Program-made: the position numbers and the translations under genes
Origin: Nocardioides sp. CFH 31398
GTDB lineage: Bacteria > Actinomycetota > Actinomycetes > Propionibacteriales > Nocardioidaceae
Length of the DNA: 61,495 nt
Direction of reading: 5' to 3'
Assembly: GCF_022436705.1 (NCBI RefSeq)
Contig: NZ_JAKUHT010000034.1
Location: 1-61,495, forward strand
The notes under the pieces: model-generated
Seen by the model: only the letters and a program-made list of their open reading frames with translations
Told to the model about the DNA's origin: nothing
Database searches by the model: none
Shown here: piece after piece, positions 1-8,785 of the stretch
How the letters are laid out: each line of letters begins with the position of its first letter
Position numbering within the stretch: the stretch's first letter is position 1

Positions 1-933
1 GGTCGCCGCGGCGGCGCGGCGCCCGGTGAGCCGGCGGCGCTCCAGGCCGCGGCCGGCGCCCCCGCGCTGCGCGAAGCGGGCCCGGCCCCGCAGCGTCCGC
101 TCCAGCCCCAGCACCGCGACGGCGAGCAGCAGCACCAGCACGGCCACCGACACCGCGGAGGCGACGTCGAAGCTGCCCTTCCACGTCAGGTAGACGCCGA
201 CGGAGACGGTGCGGACGTTGAAGTACTGCACTGTCGCGAAGTCGGTGAGCGTCTCCATCATCACCAGGGCGAGGCCGCCGACCAACGACGGCCGGGCGAG
301 CGGCAGCAGCACGCTGCGGAAGGCGCGGCGTCGCGAGGCGCCGAGGGTGCGGGCGGCGTCCCAGGCGGCGGGCGCGAGCTCGAGGAAGGCGGCGCGGACG
401 ACGAGGTAGACGTACGGGTAGAGCGTGAGGACCAGCACGACCACGGCCCCGGCGAGCGAGCGCACCGGCAGCGCAGGCAGGTCGTCGCCGAGCAGGCCGC
501 GCAGCCCGGTCTGCACCGGGCCGGGGTAGTCGAAGGTCGAGAGGAAGACGAAGCCGAGCACGTAGCCCGGCATCGCCAGCGGCAGCACGAGCAGCACCTC
601 GAGCACCCGCCGGCCGGGGAAGTCGTACGCCGTGACCAGCCAGGCCAGGCCGGTGCCGAGGACGGCGCACCCCACGCCCACCCCGACGAGCAGGGCGACG
701 GTGGTCAGCACCATCGCGCCGACGCCGCCGGGCAGGGCGAGGTCGTCGCCGAGGGTGAGAGCCCAGACGGTCACCGCCACGACCGGGCAGCAGACCAGCG
801 CGCCGAGGACGACGACGAGCAGCGACCAGGCCGGTCGGCCCGACCCGGCGGCCCGCCGGCGACGTGCGCGCGACGGGGTGGGCCCGGTGAGCTCGGGCAG
901 CGGCTTGGGGACCCGACCGAGGAGGTCGGTCAC
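1..933 (-). CDS. Iron(III) ABC transporter permease, partial
   Basis: This is the inner-membrane permease of an FbpB/ThiP-type importer, which passes iron from the binding lipoprotein encoded just upstream. The first 311 codons are present and the 3' end runs off the window edge. Translation from GTG 933 gives a basic N-terminus, then hydrophobic segments alternating with loops. It includes a conserved loop reading RAAFLELAPAAWDAARTLGA, the EAA-type motif that contacts the ATPase, and a second-half ETLTDFATVQYF stretch typical of this permease class. The start lies 13 bases after the stop of the binding-protein gene, so the two are co-transcribed. The ATPase gene is presumably beyond the edge. 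Iron as substrate is inferred from the family and from the iron box upstream. Confidence 0.85.
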   Translation of the reverse strand, partial: MTDLLGRVPKPLPELTGPTPSRARRRRAAGSGRPAWSLLVVVLGALVCCPVVAVTVWALTLGDDLALPGGVGAMVLTTVALLVGVGVGCAVLGTGLAWLVTAYDFPGRRVLEVLLVLPLAMPGYVLGFVFLSTFDYPGPVQTGLRGLLGDDLPALPVRSLAGAVVVLVLTLYPYVYLVVRAAFLELAPAAWDAARTLGASRRRAFRSVLLPLARPSLVGGLALVMMETLTDFATVQYFNVRTVSVGVYLTWKGSFDVASAVSVAVLVLLLAVAVLGLERTLRGRARFAQRGGAGRGLERRRLTGRRAAAAT

Positions 934-946
934 GACCCCGTCCGGG

Positions 947-1969
947 TCACCGGTAGCCCGCCTCGTCGAGCAGCTCGACGGCCTCGGCGTTGCGGGCGCC
1001 GTACGCCGCCGCGTCGACCTGCATCCGGTCGAACTCGCCGAAGGAGGCGATGAGGTCCTCGGGCTCGACGTCCGGGTTGACGGGGTACTCGTGGTTGTCG
1101 TCGACGAAGTCGCTCTGGCCCTCGGTGGCGAGCCACTCCATCAGCTGCTGCGCCTCGGGGGCGGCGTCCGAGCCCTCGACCACGCCGGCGCCGGAGATGT
1201 TGACGTGGGTGCCGTCGCCCTCCTGGCTGGCCCAGTACGGCGCCACCGGCAGGTCGGGGTCCTCGGCGAGCAGGCGCGCCAGGTAGTAGTGGTTGGTGAT
1301 GCCGACCTCGCAGCCGCCCGCGGCGATGGTCTCGAGCAGCTCGACGTCGTTGCTCACGATCTCGACGTCGTTGTCGACCCAGCCCTGCACGGTCTCGAGC
1401 GCCTTCTCGCGACCCTGGGTGTCGATGAGGCTCGCGACCAGCGACTGCACGTACGACGACGTCTCGTCGCGCATGCACAGCCGGCCCTCCCACTGCGGGT
1501 CGCCGAGGCCGGCGTAGCTGTCGACGGGGTCGAAGTCGGCGGGGTCGACGGTCCGCGGGTCGTACATCAGGGTCCGCGCCCGCATCGCCAGACCGGCCCA
1601 GCGGCCCTCGGGGTCGCGGAGGTCGCGGGGCACGGCGGTCTCGATCGCGCGCGACTCCACCGGCGCCAGGACCCCCTCCTCGGCGGCCTTCCACAGCATC
1701 CCGGCGTCGACGGTCATGAACAGGTCGGCCGGGGTGTCCTCGCCCTCCGACCGGAGGCGCTCCAGCAGCTCGGCGTCCTCGCCGTACAGGAACTCGACGG
1801 TGATGCCGGTGTCGTCCGTGAAGTCGGCGAACGCCTCCTCCAGGTCGTAGTGGCGAGCGGAGTAGACCTGCAGGTCGGCGTCCTCGCCGCCCGAGCCGAA
1901 GATCCCGCACCCGGCGGTCGTCAGCACCAGCGGCGCACAGGCGATCAGGCTCACGAAGCGGCGGCGCAT
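947..1969 (-). CDS. Iron(III) ABC transporter substrate-binding lipoprotein
   Basis: A 340-residue FbpA/FutA-type periplasmic binding protein that captures ferric iron for the downstream permease. The N-terminus is a lipoprotein signal: MRRR, a hydrophobic core, then a TTAGC lipobox with the acylated Cys near residue 21. The mature part begins LQVYSARHYD and contains GITVEFLYGEDAELLERL, both typical of the family. The tyrosine-rich stretch NHYYLARLL near residue 215 and NISGAGV match the iron-ligand region. ATG 1969 is chosen because the signal peptide starts exactly there; longer in-frame starts add a non-signal-like leader. A DtxR/IdeR-like site lies about 40 bases upstream, so repression by iron is expected. 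Confidence 0.9.
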   Translation of the reverse strand: MRRRFVSLIACAPLVLTTAGCGIFGSGGEDADLQVYSARHYDLEEAFADFTDDTGITVEFLYGEDAELLERLRSEGEDTPADLFMTVDAGMLWKAAEEGVLAPVESRAIETAVPRDLRDPEGRWAGLAMRARTLMYDPRTVDPADFDPVDSYAGLGDPQWEGRLCMRDETSSYVQSLVASLIDTQGREKALETVQGWVDNDVEIVSNDVELLETIAAGGCEVGITNHYYLARLLAEDPDLPVAPYWASQEGDGTHVNISGAGVVEGSDAAPEAQQLMEWLATEGQSDFVDDNHEYPVNPDVEPEDLIASFGEFDRMQVDAAAYGARNAEAVELLDEAGYR

Positions 1970-2010
1970 GAGGGTCCTCGTTCGGGTGGGGGAGACGTCC
2001 GTCCAGAGGA

Positions 2011-2029
2011 TATGGCAAGGCTTACCTAT
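2011..2029 (-). promoter_or_regulatory. Iron box (DtxR/IdeR-type operator)
   Basis: On the minus strand the site reads ATAGGTAAGCCTTGCCATA. Compared with the IdeR/DtxR consensus TWAGGTWAGSCTWACCTWA it matches at 16 of 19 positions, including the complete left half AGGTAAGC. It lies 42 bases upstream of the binding-lipoprotein start, where a repressor would block the promoter. Function is inferred from the motif; no dtxR gene is in the window. Confidence 0.75.
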
Positions 2030-2247
2030 CTCCGAGGGCAGTCGCCGCGGAGGAGCTTGCGACGCGCCACCACCGACCCCCGCGATGGCGGAGCGCACGT
2101 GGTCGCTCGAAGAGGCCATCCGCGCCGAGGCCGTGGTCGCACACCGCTGACGGCGAGACAGGCGGAGTCGTCTGGCCGCGCCGGGGCCGAGTGCCTCGAG
2201 GCATCAGCGCCGGAAGTGGGCCCTCACCTCGTCGGCCTGGTCGGAGG

Positions 2248-2610
2248 TCAGGTGCCTCCGGTCGTGCGCCAATACGCGTAGACGGCGTTGCGCTCGGACA
2301 CGGGGTTGCCTGCGAAGTCCGACCCCACCTCGCCGGACGAGTCGCTGACGACCAGTGCCGCGAGGGACGGCTCTCCCCGTCGTCGGCAGTCCTCGGACAG
2401 GAGGTCGAGGAGTCGGCCGAGTCCGCGCGGCAGGTAGGAAAGGTGGAGGTCCGAGACGAGCCGCCCATAGGTGAGCGTCTCGCCTGCCCGCGCCACATCG
2501 ACGAGGTGGTCCCGGACGGGCGGCAGTGACGCGAAGCACGAGGGGTCACCGTGATGGTTCGGCCCTTCATCGGAACCTTCTCCCCCTGCCGCAACATCAT
2601 GGCTCGCCAT
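2248..2610 (-). CDS. Small conserved hypothetical protein
   Basis: A 120-residue protein without signal peptide or membrane segment. After a poorly structured 28-residue leader it has a compact part: VRDHLVDVARAGETLTYGRLVSDL, then YLPRGLGRLLDLLSEDCRRRGEPSLAALVVS, then DFAGNPVSERNAVYAYW. The pattern 'itYg.l...l.l...rlg.lLd.is....r..p.L.alVv' recurs in short actinobacterial proteins of unknown function, and it makes this frame the coding one; the overlapping frames are Arg/Ser-rich and shadow-like. The start is uncertain: no good ribosome-binding site precedes ATG 2610, and the conserved part begins around residue 29. No function is assigned. Confidence 0.55.
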   Translation of the reverse strand: MASHDVAAGGEGSDEGPNHHGDPSCFASLPPVRDHLVDVARAGETLTYGRLVSDLHLSYLPRGLGRLLDLLSEDCRRRGEPSLAALVVSDSSGEVGSDFAGNPVSERNAVYAYWRTTGGT

Positions 2611-2684
2611 CCTGCCGCGGGTCCGCGACCCACGCCACGCTCACGGCGTCAGGCGCCAGCACGAGCTGGTCGGGCCGGTCGTGA

Positions 2685-3428
2685 TCAGGACGTCGTGCTC
2701 TCCAGCTTGTCGACCGCCTGGCCCGCGAGGTCCTCGAGCTCGGCTGCGTCCGACCCCGCGACTCCGCCGAGCAGGAACGCCAGCACGTTGTGGCCGATGA
2801 CGACGTAGGCGACGTTCACCTGGATCGTGAACTCCGACGACGCGAACTCCATCCTCACGGCCAGCGTCTGGTCCCCGAGGTTGGCGAACGAGACCGGCGA
2901 GACCGTCACGTCGCTGACCTCTCCGGCAGCATCGGTGGTGGTGAACTCGGGGCACTCGGTGAAGGCGTCCGAGATGTTCTGCACGGCGTCCTCGTCGACC
3001 TCCTCGTCGTAGGTCGAGAGCGTGACGTTGAGAAAGGTCCCGAACGGCCCGCCCTTGCTGAAGTCGGCCTCGCCGTCCACTGCAGGGTCCCCGGTGCCCT
3101 CGTCGAGGGCGTCGAGCACCTCCTGGCACCGCGCAGGATCGATGGTGTCCTCGCTCTCGTCGTCCTCTTCCGACGCCTCCTTCGTCCATCCGCTGGGGAG
3201 GTCCTCGATGGTGAGGAGCGCGGCCTGGATCTGTTCCTCGGTCAGCTGCTCGCCGGCGGGGTCAGCGGGCGCCTCGGCCTGCTCGCCGTCATCGGCTCTG
3301 CCCTGCTCGTTCTCGACCCCGTCGGACGACTCGACGGTGGAGGCGCGTTCCGGGCGGTCCTCCCCACACGCCCCGAGGGCGACGAGGAGCAGGACGGTGA
3401 CGGTGACGCGGAATGCGGCGATGAGCAC
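2685..3428 (-). CDS. Exported lipoprotein with PknH-like sensor fold (putative)
   Basis: A 247-residue secreted lipoprotein: hydrophobic signal peptide followed by the lipobox VALGAC (Cys near residue 21). A low-complexity acidic linker (E/D/A/G-rich, about residues 25-60) tethers a globular domain. The domain starts LTEEQIQAALLTIEDLPSGW, which resembles the opening of PknH-type extracellular sensor domains and related actinobacterial lipoproteins. Two cysteines (in ARCQEV and TECPEF) could pair. It stands alone with no obvious operon partner. The sensor or ligand role is inferred from family resemblance only. Confidence 0.7.
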   Translation of the reverse strand: MLIAAFRVTVTVLLLVALGACGEDRPERASTVESSDGVENEQGRADDGEQAEAPADPAGEQLTEEQIQAALLTIEDLPSGWTKEASEEDDESEDTIDPARCQEVLDALDEGTGDPAVDGEADFSKGGPFGTFLNVTLSTYDEEVDEDAVQNISDAFTECPEFTTTDAAGEVSDVTVSPVSFANLGDQTLAVRMEFASSEFTIQVNVAYVVIGHNVLAFLLGGVAGSDAAELEDLAGQAVDKLESTTS

Positions 3429-3495
3429 GATGAGGTTCCCCCATGTCGACGGCGAAGGGCCACCGTAGGAGTGCCCACCGACATCGACTGGTGGA

Positions 3496-4821
3496 TCAGC
3501 GCACCAGCGCGGGTCGCTTCGGGTCGAAGGTCCAGCCCGGCACGAGGTACTGCATCGCCGCCGCGTCGTCCCGCGCGCCGAGGCCGTGCTCGAGGTACAG
3601 CTCGTGGGCGGCCGCGAGGCGGTCCGGGTCGAGCTCGACGCCGAGGCCGGGTCGGTCCGGGACGGCGACCTGCCCGTCGCGGATGACGAGCGGGTCGCGG
3701 GTGAGGCCCTGGCCGTCCTGCCAGATCCAGTGCGTGTCGAGCGCGGTGATCTCGCCGGGGGCGGCGGCGCCGACCTGGGTGAACATCGCGAGCGAGACGT
3801 CGAAGTGGTTGTTCGAGTGCGAGCCCCAGGTCAGGCCGAACTCGTGGCAGAGCTGGGCGACGCGCACCGAGCCGGCCATGGTCCAGAAGTGCGGGTCGGC
3901 GAGGGGGATGTCGACCGAGTGCTCCCGCACCGCGTGGGCCATCTGGCGCCAGTCGGTGGCGACCATGTTGGTCGCGGTCCGCAGGCCGGTGGCCCGGCGG
4001 AACTCCGCCATCACCTCCCGGCCGGAGTAGCCGCCCTCGGCGCCGCAGGGGTCCTCGGCGTACGCCAGCACGTCGCCGAGCGGGGCGCAGAGCCGGACGG
4101 CGTCCGCGAGCAGCCAGCCGCCGTTCGGGTCGAGCGTGATGCGGGCGTCGGGGAAGCGGTGAGCGAGCGCGGTGACCGCGGCGACCTCGTCCTCGCCGGG
4201 GTGCACGCCGCCCTTGAGCTTGAAGTCGCTGAAGCCGTACCGCTCCTGCGCCGCCTCGGCCAGCGCCACGACGGCCTCGGGGGTCATGGCGGCCTCGCGG
4301 CGCAGCCGGCCCCAGGCGTCGGTCTCGTCGTCCTTGCGCAGGTACGGCAGGTCGGTCGCATCGGGGTCCCCGACGTAGAACAGATAGCCGAGCATCGGCA
4401 CGTCGGTGCGCTGCTGGCCCTCGCCGAGCAGCTCGGCGACGGGGACGCCGTCCGCCTGGCCGGCCAGGTCGAGCAGCGCCGACTCGATCGCGGTGACCGC
4501 GTGGACCGTCGTCCGCAGGTCGAAGGTCTGCGCGCCGCGGCCGCTGGCGTCGCGGTCGGCGTACCGGGTCGCGACCTCCCGCAGCAGCGACCGGAACCGG
4601 GCGACCGGCTGGCCGACGAGGACCTCGCCGGCCTCCTCGATGGTGCTGCGGATGGCCTCGCCGCCCGGCACCTCCCCGAGGCCGGTGCGGCCCTCGGAGT
4701 CGGTGACGATCGCGATGTTGCGGGTGAAGAACGGCCCGTGGGCGCCCGACAGGTTGAGCAGCATCGAGTCGTGCCCGGCGACCGGGACGACCTCGACACG
4801 GGCGACGGTGGGACTGCTCAT
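3496..4821 (-). CDS. gudD: Glucarate dehydratase (enolase superfamily)
   Basis: A 441-residue enolase-superfamily enzyme that removes water from D-glucarate (and probably L-idarate) to give 5-keto-4-deoxyglucarate. Visible active-site elements follow the GudD pattern. K201-x-K203 sits in FKLKGG. The metal ligands are D231 (LDPNGG), E257 (AEDP) and N285 (ATNM). The His-Asp pair is D309 (LADPHFW) and H335 (GSHSNNH). Length matches the family. ATG 4821 overlaps the TGA of the upstream aldehyde dehydrogenase by four bases (ATGA), so it is the last gene of the kdgD-dehydrogenase-gudD operon. A diverged paralogue lies at 12347-13624, and the two may prefer different hexarate stereoisomers. Confidence 0.92.
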   Translation of the reverse strand: MSSPTVARVEVVPVAGHDSMLLNLSGAHGPFFTRNIAIVTDSEGRTGLGEVPGGEAIRSTIEEAGEVLVGQPVARFRSLLREVATRYADRDASGRGAQTFDLRTTVHAVTAIESALLDLAGQADGVPVAELLGEGQQRTDVPMLGYLFYVGDPDATDLPYLRKDDETDAWGRLRREAAMTPEAVVALAEAAQERYGFSDFKLKGGVHPGEDEVAAVTALAHRFPDARITLDPNGGWLLADAVRLCAPLGDVLAYAEDPCGAEGGYSGREVMAEFRRATGLRTATNMVATDWRQMAHAVREHSVDIPLADPHFWTMAGSVRVAQLCHEFGLTWGSHSNNHFDVSLAMFTQVGAAAPGEITALDTHWIWQDGQGLTRDPLVIRDGQVAVPDRPGLGVELDPDRLAAAHELYLEHGLGARDDAAAMQYLVPGWTFDPKRPALVR

Positions 4822-6329
4822 CGGGGCAGCTCCAGCGTCCCGTCGACCCGGCGCACGAGGCCCCACGGGTTGTCGTCGCGTACGGCGTCCGGCAGCAGCT
4901 CGGCGGGCACGTCCTGGTAGCAGACGGGACGCTGGAACCGCTCGATCGCGCGGGACCCGACGGAGGTCGTCCGCGAGTCCGACGTCGCCGGGAAGGGCCC
5001 GCCGTGCACCATCGCGTGCCCGACCTCGACCCCGGTGGGCCACCCGTTGAACAGGATCCGCCCCACACGGTCCTCCAGCACGGGCAGCAGGGTGCGCGCG
5101 GCCTCGGTGTCGCCCGGGTCGCCCGTCTCGGCCGAGGCGTCGTAGTGCACGGTCGCCGTGAGCTGGCCCTCCATCGCCGCGAGGCGCGGGGCCAGGTCGG
5201 CCGCCGAGGAGTAGCGGACGACGACGCCGAACGCGCCGAAGACCTCCTCGAACGCGTCGTCCGGGGCGTCGCCGGACACGACCGCCAGCGCCGGGGCAGG
5301 GGCCTCCTCGCCAGCCGCGGAGCCGCTCGCGACGACCTTCACGCCGTCCAGGGCGCCGACGCCCTCGACGCCGGAGCCGTACGCCGACGCGATGCCCGGG
5401 GTCAGCATCCGCTGGCCGGTCGCCTCGCCGACGGCACGCCCGGCGGCCGCGAGGAACGCGTCGCCCGCCTCGCCGGTCGGGAGGAACAGCAGGCCGGGGT
5501 TGGTGCAGAACTGTCCGGCGCCCAGCGTCAGCGAGCCGACGTACGCCGCGGCGAGCTTCTCCACCGTTTCTGCCGAATCGGCGAGTGCGCCGGGCAGGAC
5601 GACGACCGGGTTGACCGAGGACATCTCGGCGTACACGGGGACGGGCTCGGGGCGCTTCGCGGCGACAGCGGCGAGGGCGAGGCCGCCGCCGCGGGAGCCG
5701 GTGAAGCCGACGGCCTTGATGCGCTCGTCGGCGACGAGCGCCTCACCGACCTCGTAGCCGGTGCCGGTCTCGCGGGAGTCGAGCAGGGTGAAGACGCCGG
5801 CGGGCAGGCCCGCGGCCTGGACGGCGCGGGAGGCCGCGGTCGCGACGAGCGCGGCGGTCTCGGGGTGGGCCGGGTGGCCCTTCACGACGACCGGGCAACC
5901 GGCGGCCAGCGCCGAGGCGGTGTCGCCGCCGGCGGTGGAGAAGGCGAGCGGGAAGTTGCTGGCCCCGAACACCGCGACCGGTCCGAGCGGCACCATCCGC
6001 TGGCGCAGGTCGGCGCGGGGGAGCGGGGTGCGGTCCGGCAGGGCGGGGTCGAGGCGGACGCCGAGGTGGTCCCCGGCGCGGACGACGCCCGCGAAGAGCC
6101 GCAGCTGGCCCGTCGTCCGACCGACCTCGCCGGTGATCCGCCCCTCGGGCAGGTGACTCTCGGCCACGGCGGCGGCGATGATCGCGTCCTTGTCGGCCTC
6201 GATCTCCGACGCGATGGCCTCGAGCAGCGACGCGCGCTCGGTGGGGGTGGTGGCCCGGAGCGCGGCGAACGCGTCACGGGCCGCGGTGGTGGCCGCCTCG
6301 ACGAGGTGGACGGTGTCGGTCTGGGTCAC
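4818..6329 (-). CDS. 2,5-dioxovalerate (ketoglutarate semialdehyde) dehydrogenase
   Basis: A 503-residue aldehyde dehydrogenase of the KGSADH type that oxidises 2-oxoglutarate semialdehyde, the kdgD product, to 2-oxoglutarate using NAD(P)+. Visible catalytic residues are N125 in FGASNFPLAF, K150 in VVVKGHPAHP, the general base E235 in YAEMSSVNP and the nucleophile C275 in GAGQFCTNPG. The motif GASNFPLAFS and the C-terminal half with FNGWPTGVEV are typical of this subclass. GTG 6329 overlaps the kdgD stop (GTGA) and the gene's own stop overlaps gudD, so three enzymes of one pathway are translationally coupled. Confidence 0.9.
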   Translation of the reverse strand: MTQTDTVHLVEAATTAARDAFAALRATTPTERASLLEAIASEIEADKDAIIAAAVAESHLPEGRITGEVGRTTGQLRLFAGVVRAGDHLGVRLDPALPDRTPLPRADLRQRMVPLGPVAVFGASNFPLAFSTAGGDTASALAAGCPVVVKGHPAHPETAALVATAASRAVQAAGLPAGVFTLLDSRETGTGYEVGEALVADERIKAVGFTGSRGGGLALAAVAAKRPEPVPVYAEMSSVNPVVVLPGALADSAETVEKLAAAYVGSLTLGAGQFCTNPGLLFLPTGEAGDAFLAAAGRAVGEATGQRMLTPGIASAYGSGVEGVGALDGVKVVASGSAAGEEAPAPALAVVSGDAPDDAFEEVFGAFGVVVRYSSAADLAPRLAAMEGQLTATVHYDASAETGDPGDTEAARTLLPVLEDRVGRILFNGWPTGVEVGHAMVHGGPFPATSDSRTTSVGSRAIERFQRPVCYQDVPAELLPDAVRDDNPWGLVRRVDGTLELPR

Positions 6330-7252
6330 GCGGGAACGCCTCCGATGCGCTTCACGAGGTCGGTCAGGGTGGTCAGCTCGAGCTCGGTCAGGTCCGTCAG
6401 CGGCGGACGCACCGGCCCGGCCGGGCGGCCGATGACCTGCAGGCCCGCCTTGACGATCGACACGGCGTACCCGCGCTGGGCGTCCCGCAGCTGCGTGTAG
6501 GGGATCACGAACTCGTTCAGCATGGCGTAGACGGCCGTCTGGTCCTGGCGGCGAACGGCGTCGTAGAACGTGAGCGCGAACTCGGGGACGAAGTTGAAGA
6601 TCGCCGACGAGTACGTCGTCACGCCGAGCTGCAGCAGCGGCAGCGCGAAGACCTCCGCGGTGGGCAGGCCCCCGACGTACACGAGGCGGTCGCCCATGCG
6701 GGCGTAGGTGCGGGTCATCTCCTCGATGGAGCCGACGCCGTCCTTGAACCCGATCAGCGTGGGGTTGCGGTCGCACGCCTTCTCGACCGCCTCGGCCTTC
6801 AGCACGGCGTTCGCGCGGCTGTAGAACACGACGCCCAGCGACGAGGCCTCGCAGACGGCGGAGATGTGCTCGACGAGCCCGTCCTGGCTGGCCTCGGTGA
6901 GGTACGGCGGCATGAGCAGGATGCCGTCCGCGCCGGCGGCCTCGGCGGCCTTCGCCTGGGCGACCGCGTTGGCGGTCGAGCCGGTGGCGGGCGCGATCAC
7001 GGGGGTGGCGCCGTCGACGGCCTCGACCGCGGCGCGCACGACGCGGTCGGTCTCCTCGAGGGTCAGCGAGAACCCCTCGCCCGTGCCGCCCGCGGCGAAC
7101 AGCCCGGCCACCCGGTAGCCGCTGAGCCACGCGAGGTGCTCGCGGTACGCCGCCTCGTCGAGCTCGCGCTCGGCCGTGAAGTGGGTGACGGGGAAGGACA
7201 GCAGCCCGCTGCCGAGGGCGGCGGGGAGCTCGGACGGACTGAGGTGAGCCAC
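6326..7252 (-). CDS. kdgD: 5-dehydro-4-deoxyglucarate dehydratase
   Basis: A 308-residue dihydrodipicolinate-synthase-fold enzyme that dehydrates and decarboxylates 5-keto-4-deoxyglucarate to 2-oxoglutarate semialdehyde. The Schiff-base lysine is K170 in LIGFKDGVGS, with Y144 (VVFYSR) as the catalytic tyrosine and the GGTGEG loop at 55-60. GTG 7252 (VAHLSPSEL) is chosen because an AGAGGA ribosome-binding site lies about seven bases upstream and because known KdgD proteins begin with a similar 'SPxEL...LgsGLLSFPVT' stretch; a longer frame upstream runs through non-coding leader. It is the first gene of the operon with the dehydrogenase and gudD. Confidence 0.92.
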   Translation of the reverse strand: MAHLSPSELPAALGSGLLSFPVTHFTAERELDEAAYREHLAWLSGYRVAGLFAAGGTGEGFSLTLEETDRVVRAAVEAVDGATPVIAPATGSTANAVAQAKAAEAAGADGILLMPPYLTEASQDGLVEHISAVCEASSLGVVFYSRANAVLKAEAVEKACDRNPTLIGFKDGVGSIEEMTRTYARMGDRLVYVGGLPTAEVFALPLLQLGVTTYSSAIFNFVPEFALTFYDAVRRQDQTAVYAMLNEFVIPYTQLRDAQRGYAVSIVKAGLQVIGRPAGPVRPPLTDLTELELTTLTDLVKRIGGVPA

Positions 7253-7371
7253 GGGGTTTCCTCTCGGGCCGTACGACGACCCTCGCCGCACCCCTGTGAC
7301 GCTAGGCACCCGCTCGATACCCGTCCAACACTCATTACGCATGCAGTAGGTCCCGCAGAGCATGGAGTCTC

Positions 7372-7725
7372 GTCGGGTCTCGTGGCTCGTCGCTGGCGCT
7401 CCTCACACCTCGACCTCCGCCGCCGCCGGTGGTTGAGGTGCGACGAGCGCTAGCGAGGAGCCTCGAAACCCGGTGAGACGGGAGTCGGTCGGGCGCGGGG
7501 GTTTCGAGGCTCGGGCCTGGCGGCCCTCACGCCTCGACCTCCGATCCACCGCCGGTGGTTGAGGTGCGACGAGCGCTAGCGAGGAGCCTCGAAACCCGGT
7601 GAGACGGGAGTCGGTCGGGCGCGGGGGTTTCGAGGCTCGGGCCTGGCGGCCCTCACACCTCAACCCCCGCGCCGGTGGTTGAGGTGTGACGAGCGCCAGC
7701 GAGGAGCCTCGAAACCCGGTGAGGG
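7372..7725. repeat. Cluster of dispersed palindromic intergenic repeats
   Basis: The gap between the LysR gene and kdgD holds copies of one element. Its core runs GGTTGAGGTGYGACGAGCGC, then YAGCGAGGAGCCTCGAAACCC. Copies in this orientation begin at 7431, 7557 and 7677; the first two are nearly identical over about 100 bases, and an inverted partial copy lies at about 7374-7417. Each copy is followed by the inverted partner (GTTTCGAGGCTCGGGCC...), so the array can fold into stem-loops. Related single copies occur at 23527 and 29356. No protein is encoded here. Confidence 0.85.
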
Positions 7726-8658
7726 TCAGGCGTACGAGTCGTCCACCCGCTGCGCGGACCGCTGCACGAGGTGCAGGACGTTGCGCAGCATCGGCGTCAT
7801 GGTGCCGCGCGCCCAGATGGCGTGCAGCTCCACCGGGCGGGCGGGGTCGGAGTCGGAGTGGCCGTCGGTCATGGGGGCCAGCGGCATGAACCGCACGCCT
7901 TGCACCCCGAGCGCCGCGGCGGTGGCCGGCACGAACGCCACGCCCTCGCCCGCCGCGACCAGCAGCACCGCGGTGAGGATCTGCTGCACGTTCTGGGTGA
8001 TCCGCGAGTGGCCGTTGACGAGGAACCGCACGGTCAGCTCGTGGAAGTACCGCGCCTGCGTCGGGTGGTAGCTGATGACCGGGAGGCCGTCGAAGTCCTC
8101 CGGCCCCAGCGGTCCGGTCGCCGACGCCAGCGGGTGGTCGGCCCGGACGGCGACCCGTAGCGGCTCGCGGACCACCACCCGCGACGACAGCGCCGAGGTG
8201 TCGAACGGCGGCCGCGCCAGGCCGAGGTCGACCTCGCCGCGGCGGATCCCGTCGACCTGCCCGCCGGTGACGCGCTCGTGGAGGATCACCTCGACGTCCG
8301 GCAGGTCCTGCCCGAGCAGGCCCAGCAGCGGGCCGAGGATCCCGATCGCGGAGACCGCGGTGAAGCCGAGGTGCAGCGTGCCCGCCGACCCGCCCTCCAC
8401 GCGCCGGGCGTGGGCCACGGCCTGGTCGAGGGTGTTGACGAGGCGGTAGGAGTCCTCGAGGAACGCCGCGCCGGCCGCGGTGAGCGAGACCCGGCGGTTG
8501 TCCCGCTCGAGCAACTGTGCGCCGACCTGGCTCTCGAGCTTCTGGATCTGCCGCGACAGCGGCGGCTGGGTCATCCGCAGCCGCTCGGCGGCGCGTCCGA
8601 AGTGCAGCTCCTCGGCGACCGCGACGAAGCAGCGGACCTGGTCCAGGGTCACGGTCAT
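7726..8658 (-). CDS. LysR-family transcriptional regulator of hexarate genes
   Basis: A 310-residue LysR-type regulator. The N-terminal winged helix-turn-helix is plain: LDQVRCFVAVAEELHFGRAAER, then MTQPPLSRQIQKLES. It is followed by a type-2 periplasmic-binding-like effector domain (about residues 95-300). It is divergent from tctCBA and upstream of the kdgD operon, so it probably activates uptake and breakdown of glucarate-like acids with the acid or an intermediate as inducer; this is inferred from position. A dyad TATC-N11-GATA, the LysR T-N11-A pattern, lies 11 bases upstream of its start and would also serve autoregulation. Confidence 0.88.
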   Translation of the reverse strand: MTVTLDQVRCFVAVAEELHFGRAAERLRMTQPPLSRQIQKLESQVGAQLLERDNRRVSLTAAGAAFLEDSYRLVNTLDQAVAHARRVEGGSAGTLHLGFTAVSAIGILGPLLGLLGQDLPDVEVILHERVTGGQVDGIRRGEVDLGLARPPFDTSALSSRVVVREPLRVAVRADHPLASATGPLGPEDFDGLPVISYHPTQARYFHELTVRFLVNGHSRITQNVQQILTAVLLVAAGEGVAFVPATAAALGVQGVRFMPLAPMTDGHSDSDPARPVELHAIWARGTMTPMLRNVLHLVQRSAQRVDDSYA

Positions 8659-8668
8659 GCCGTGACAG

Positions 8669-8687
8669 TATCAAGCAATAGCAGATA
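8669..8687. promoter_or_regulatory. LysR box, TATC-N11-GATA
   Basis: The sequence TATC AAGCAATAGCA GATA is an exact inverted repeat of four bases separated by 11, which fits the T-N11-A rule for LysR-type binding sites. It sits in the 127-base divergent gap between the LysR gene and tctC, where one bound regulator could control both. Function is inferred. Confidence 0.6.
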
Positions 8688-8785
8688 GGGCTTAGACAGG
8701 CATCGACGGTCGTACGTACGGTCCAGTGACGGCCACCACAGCACCCGATTCCGCAGTGGCCCCCACGGACACCCCAGGAGACACC

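Noticed and set aside
7372..7725. Insertion sequence
   Set aside because: The repeats are intergenic and encode no transposase; no terminal duplications are visible.
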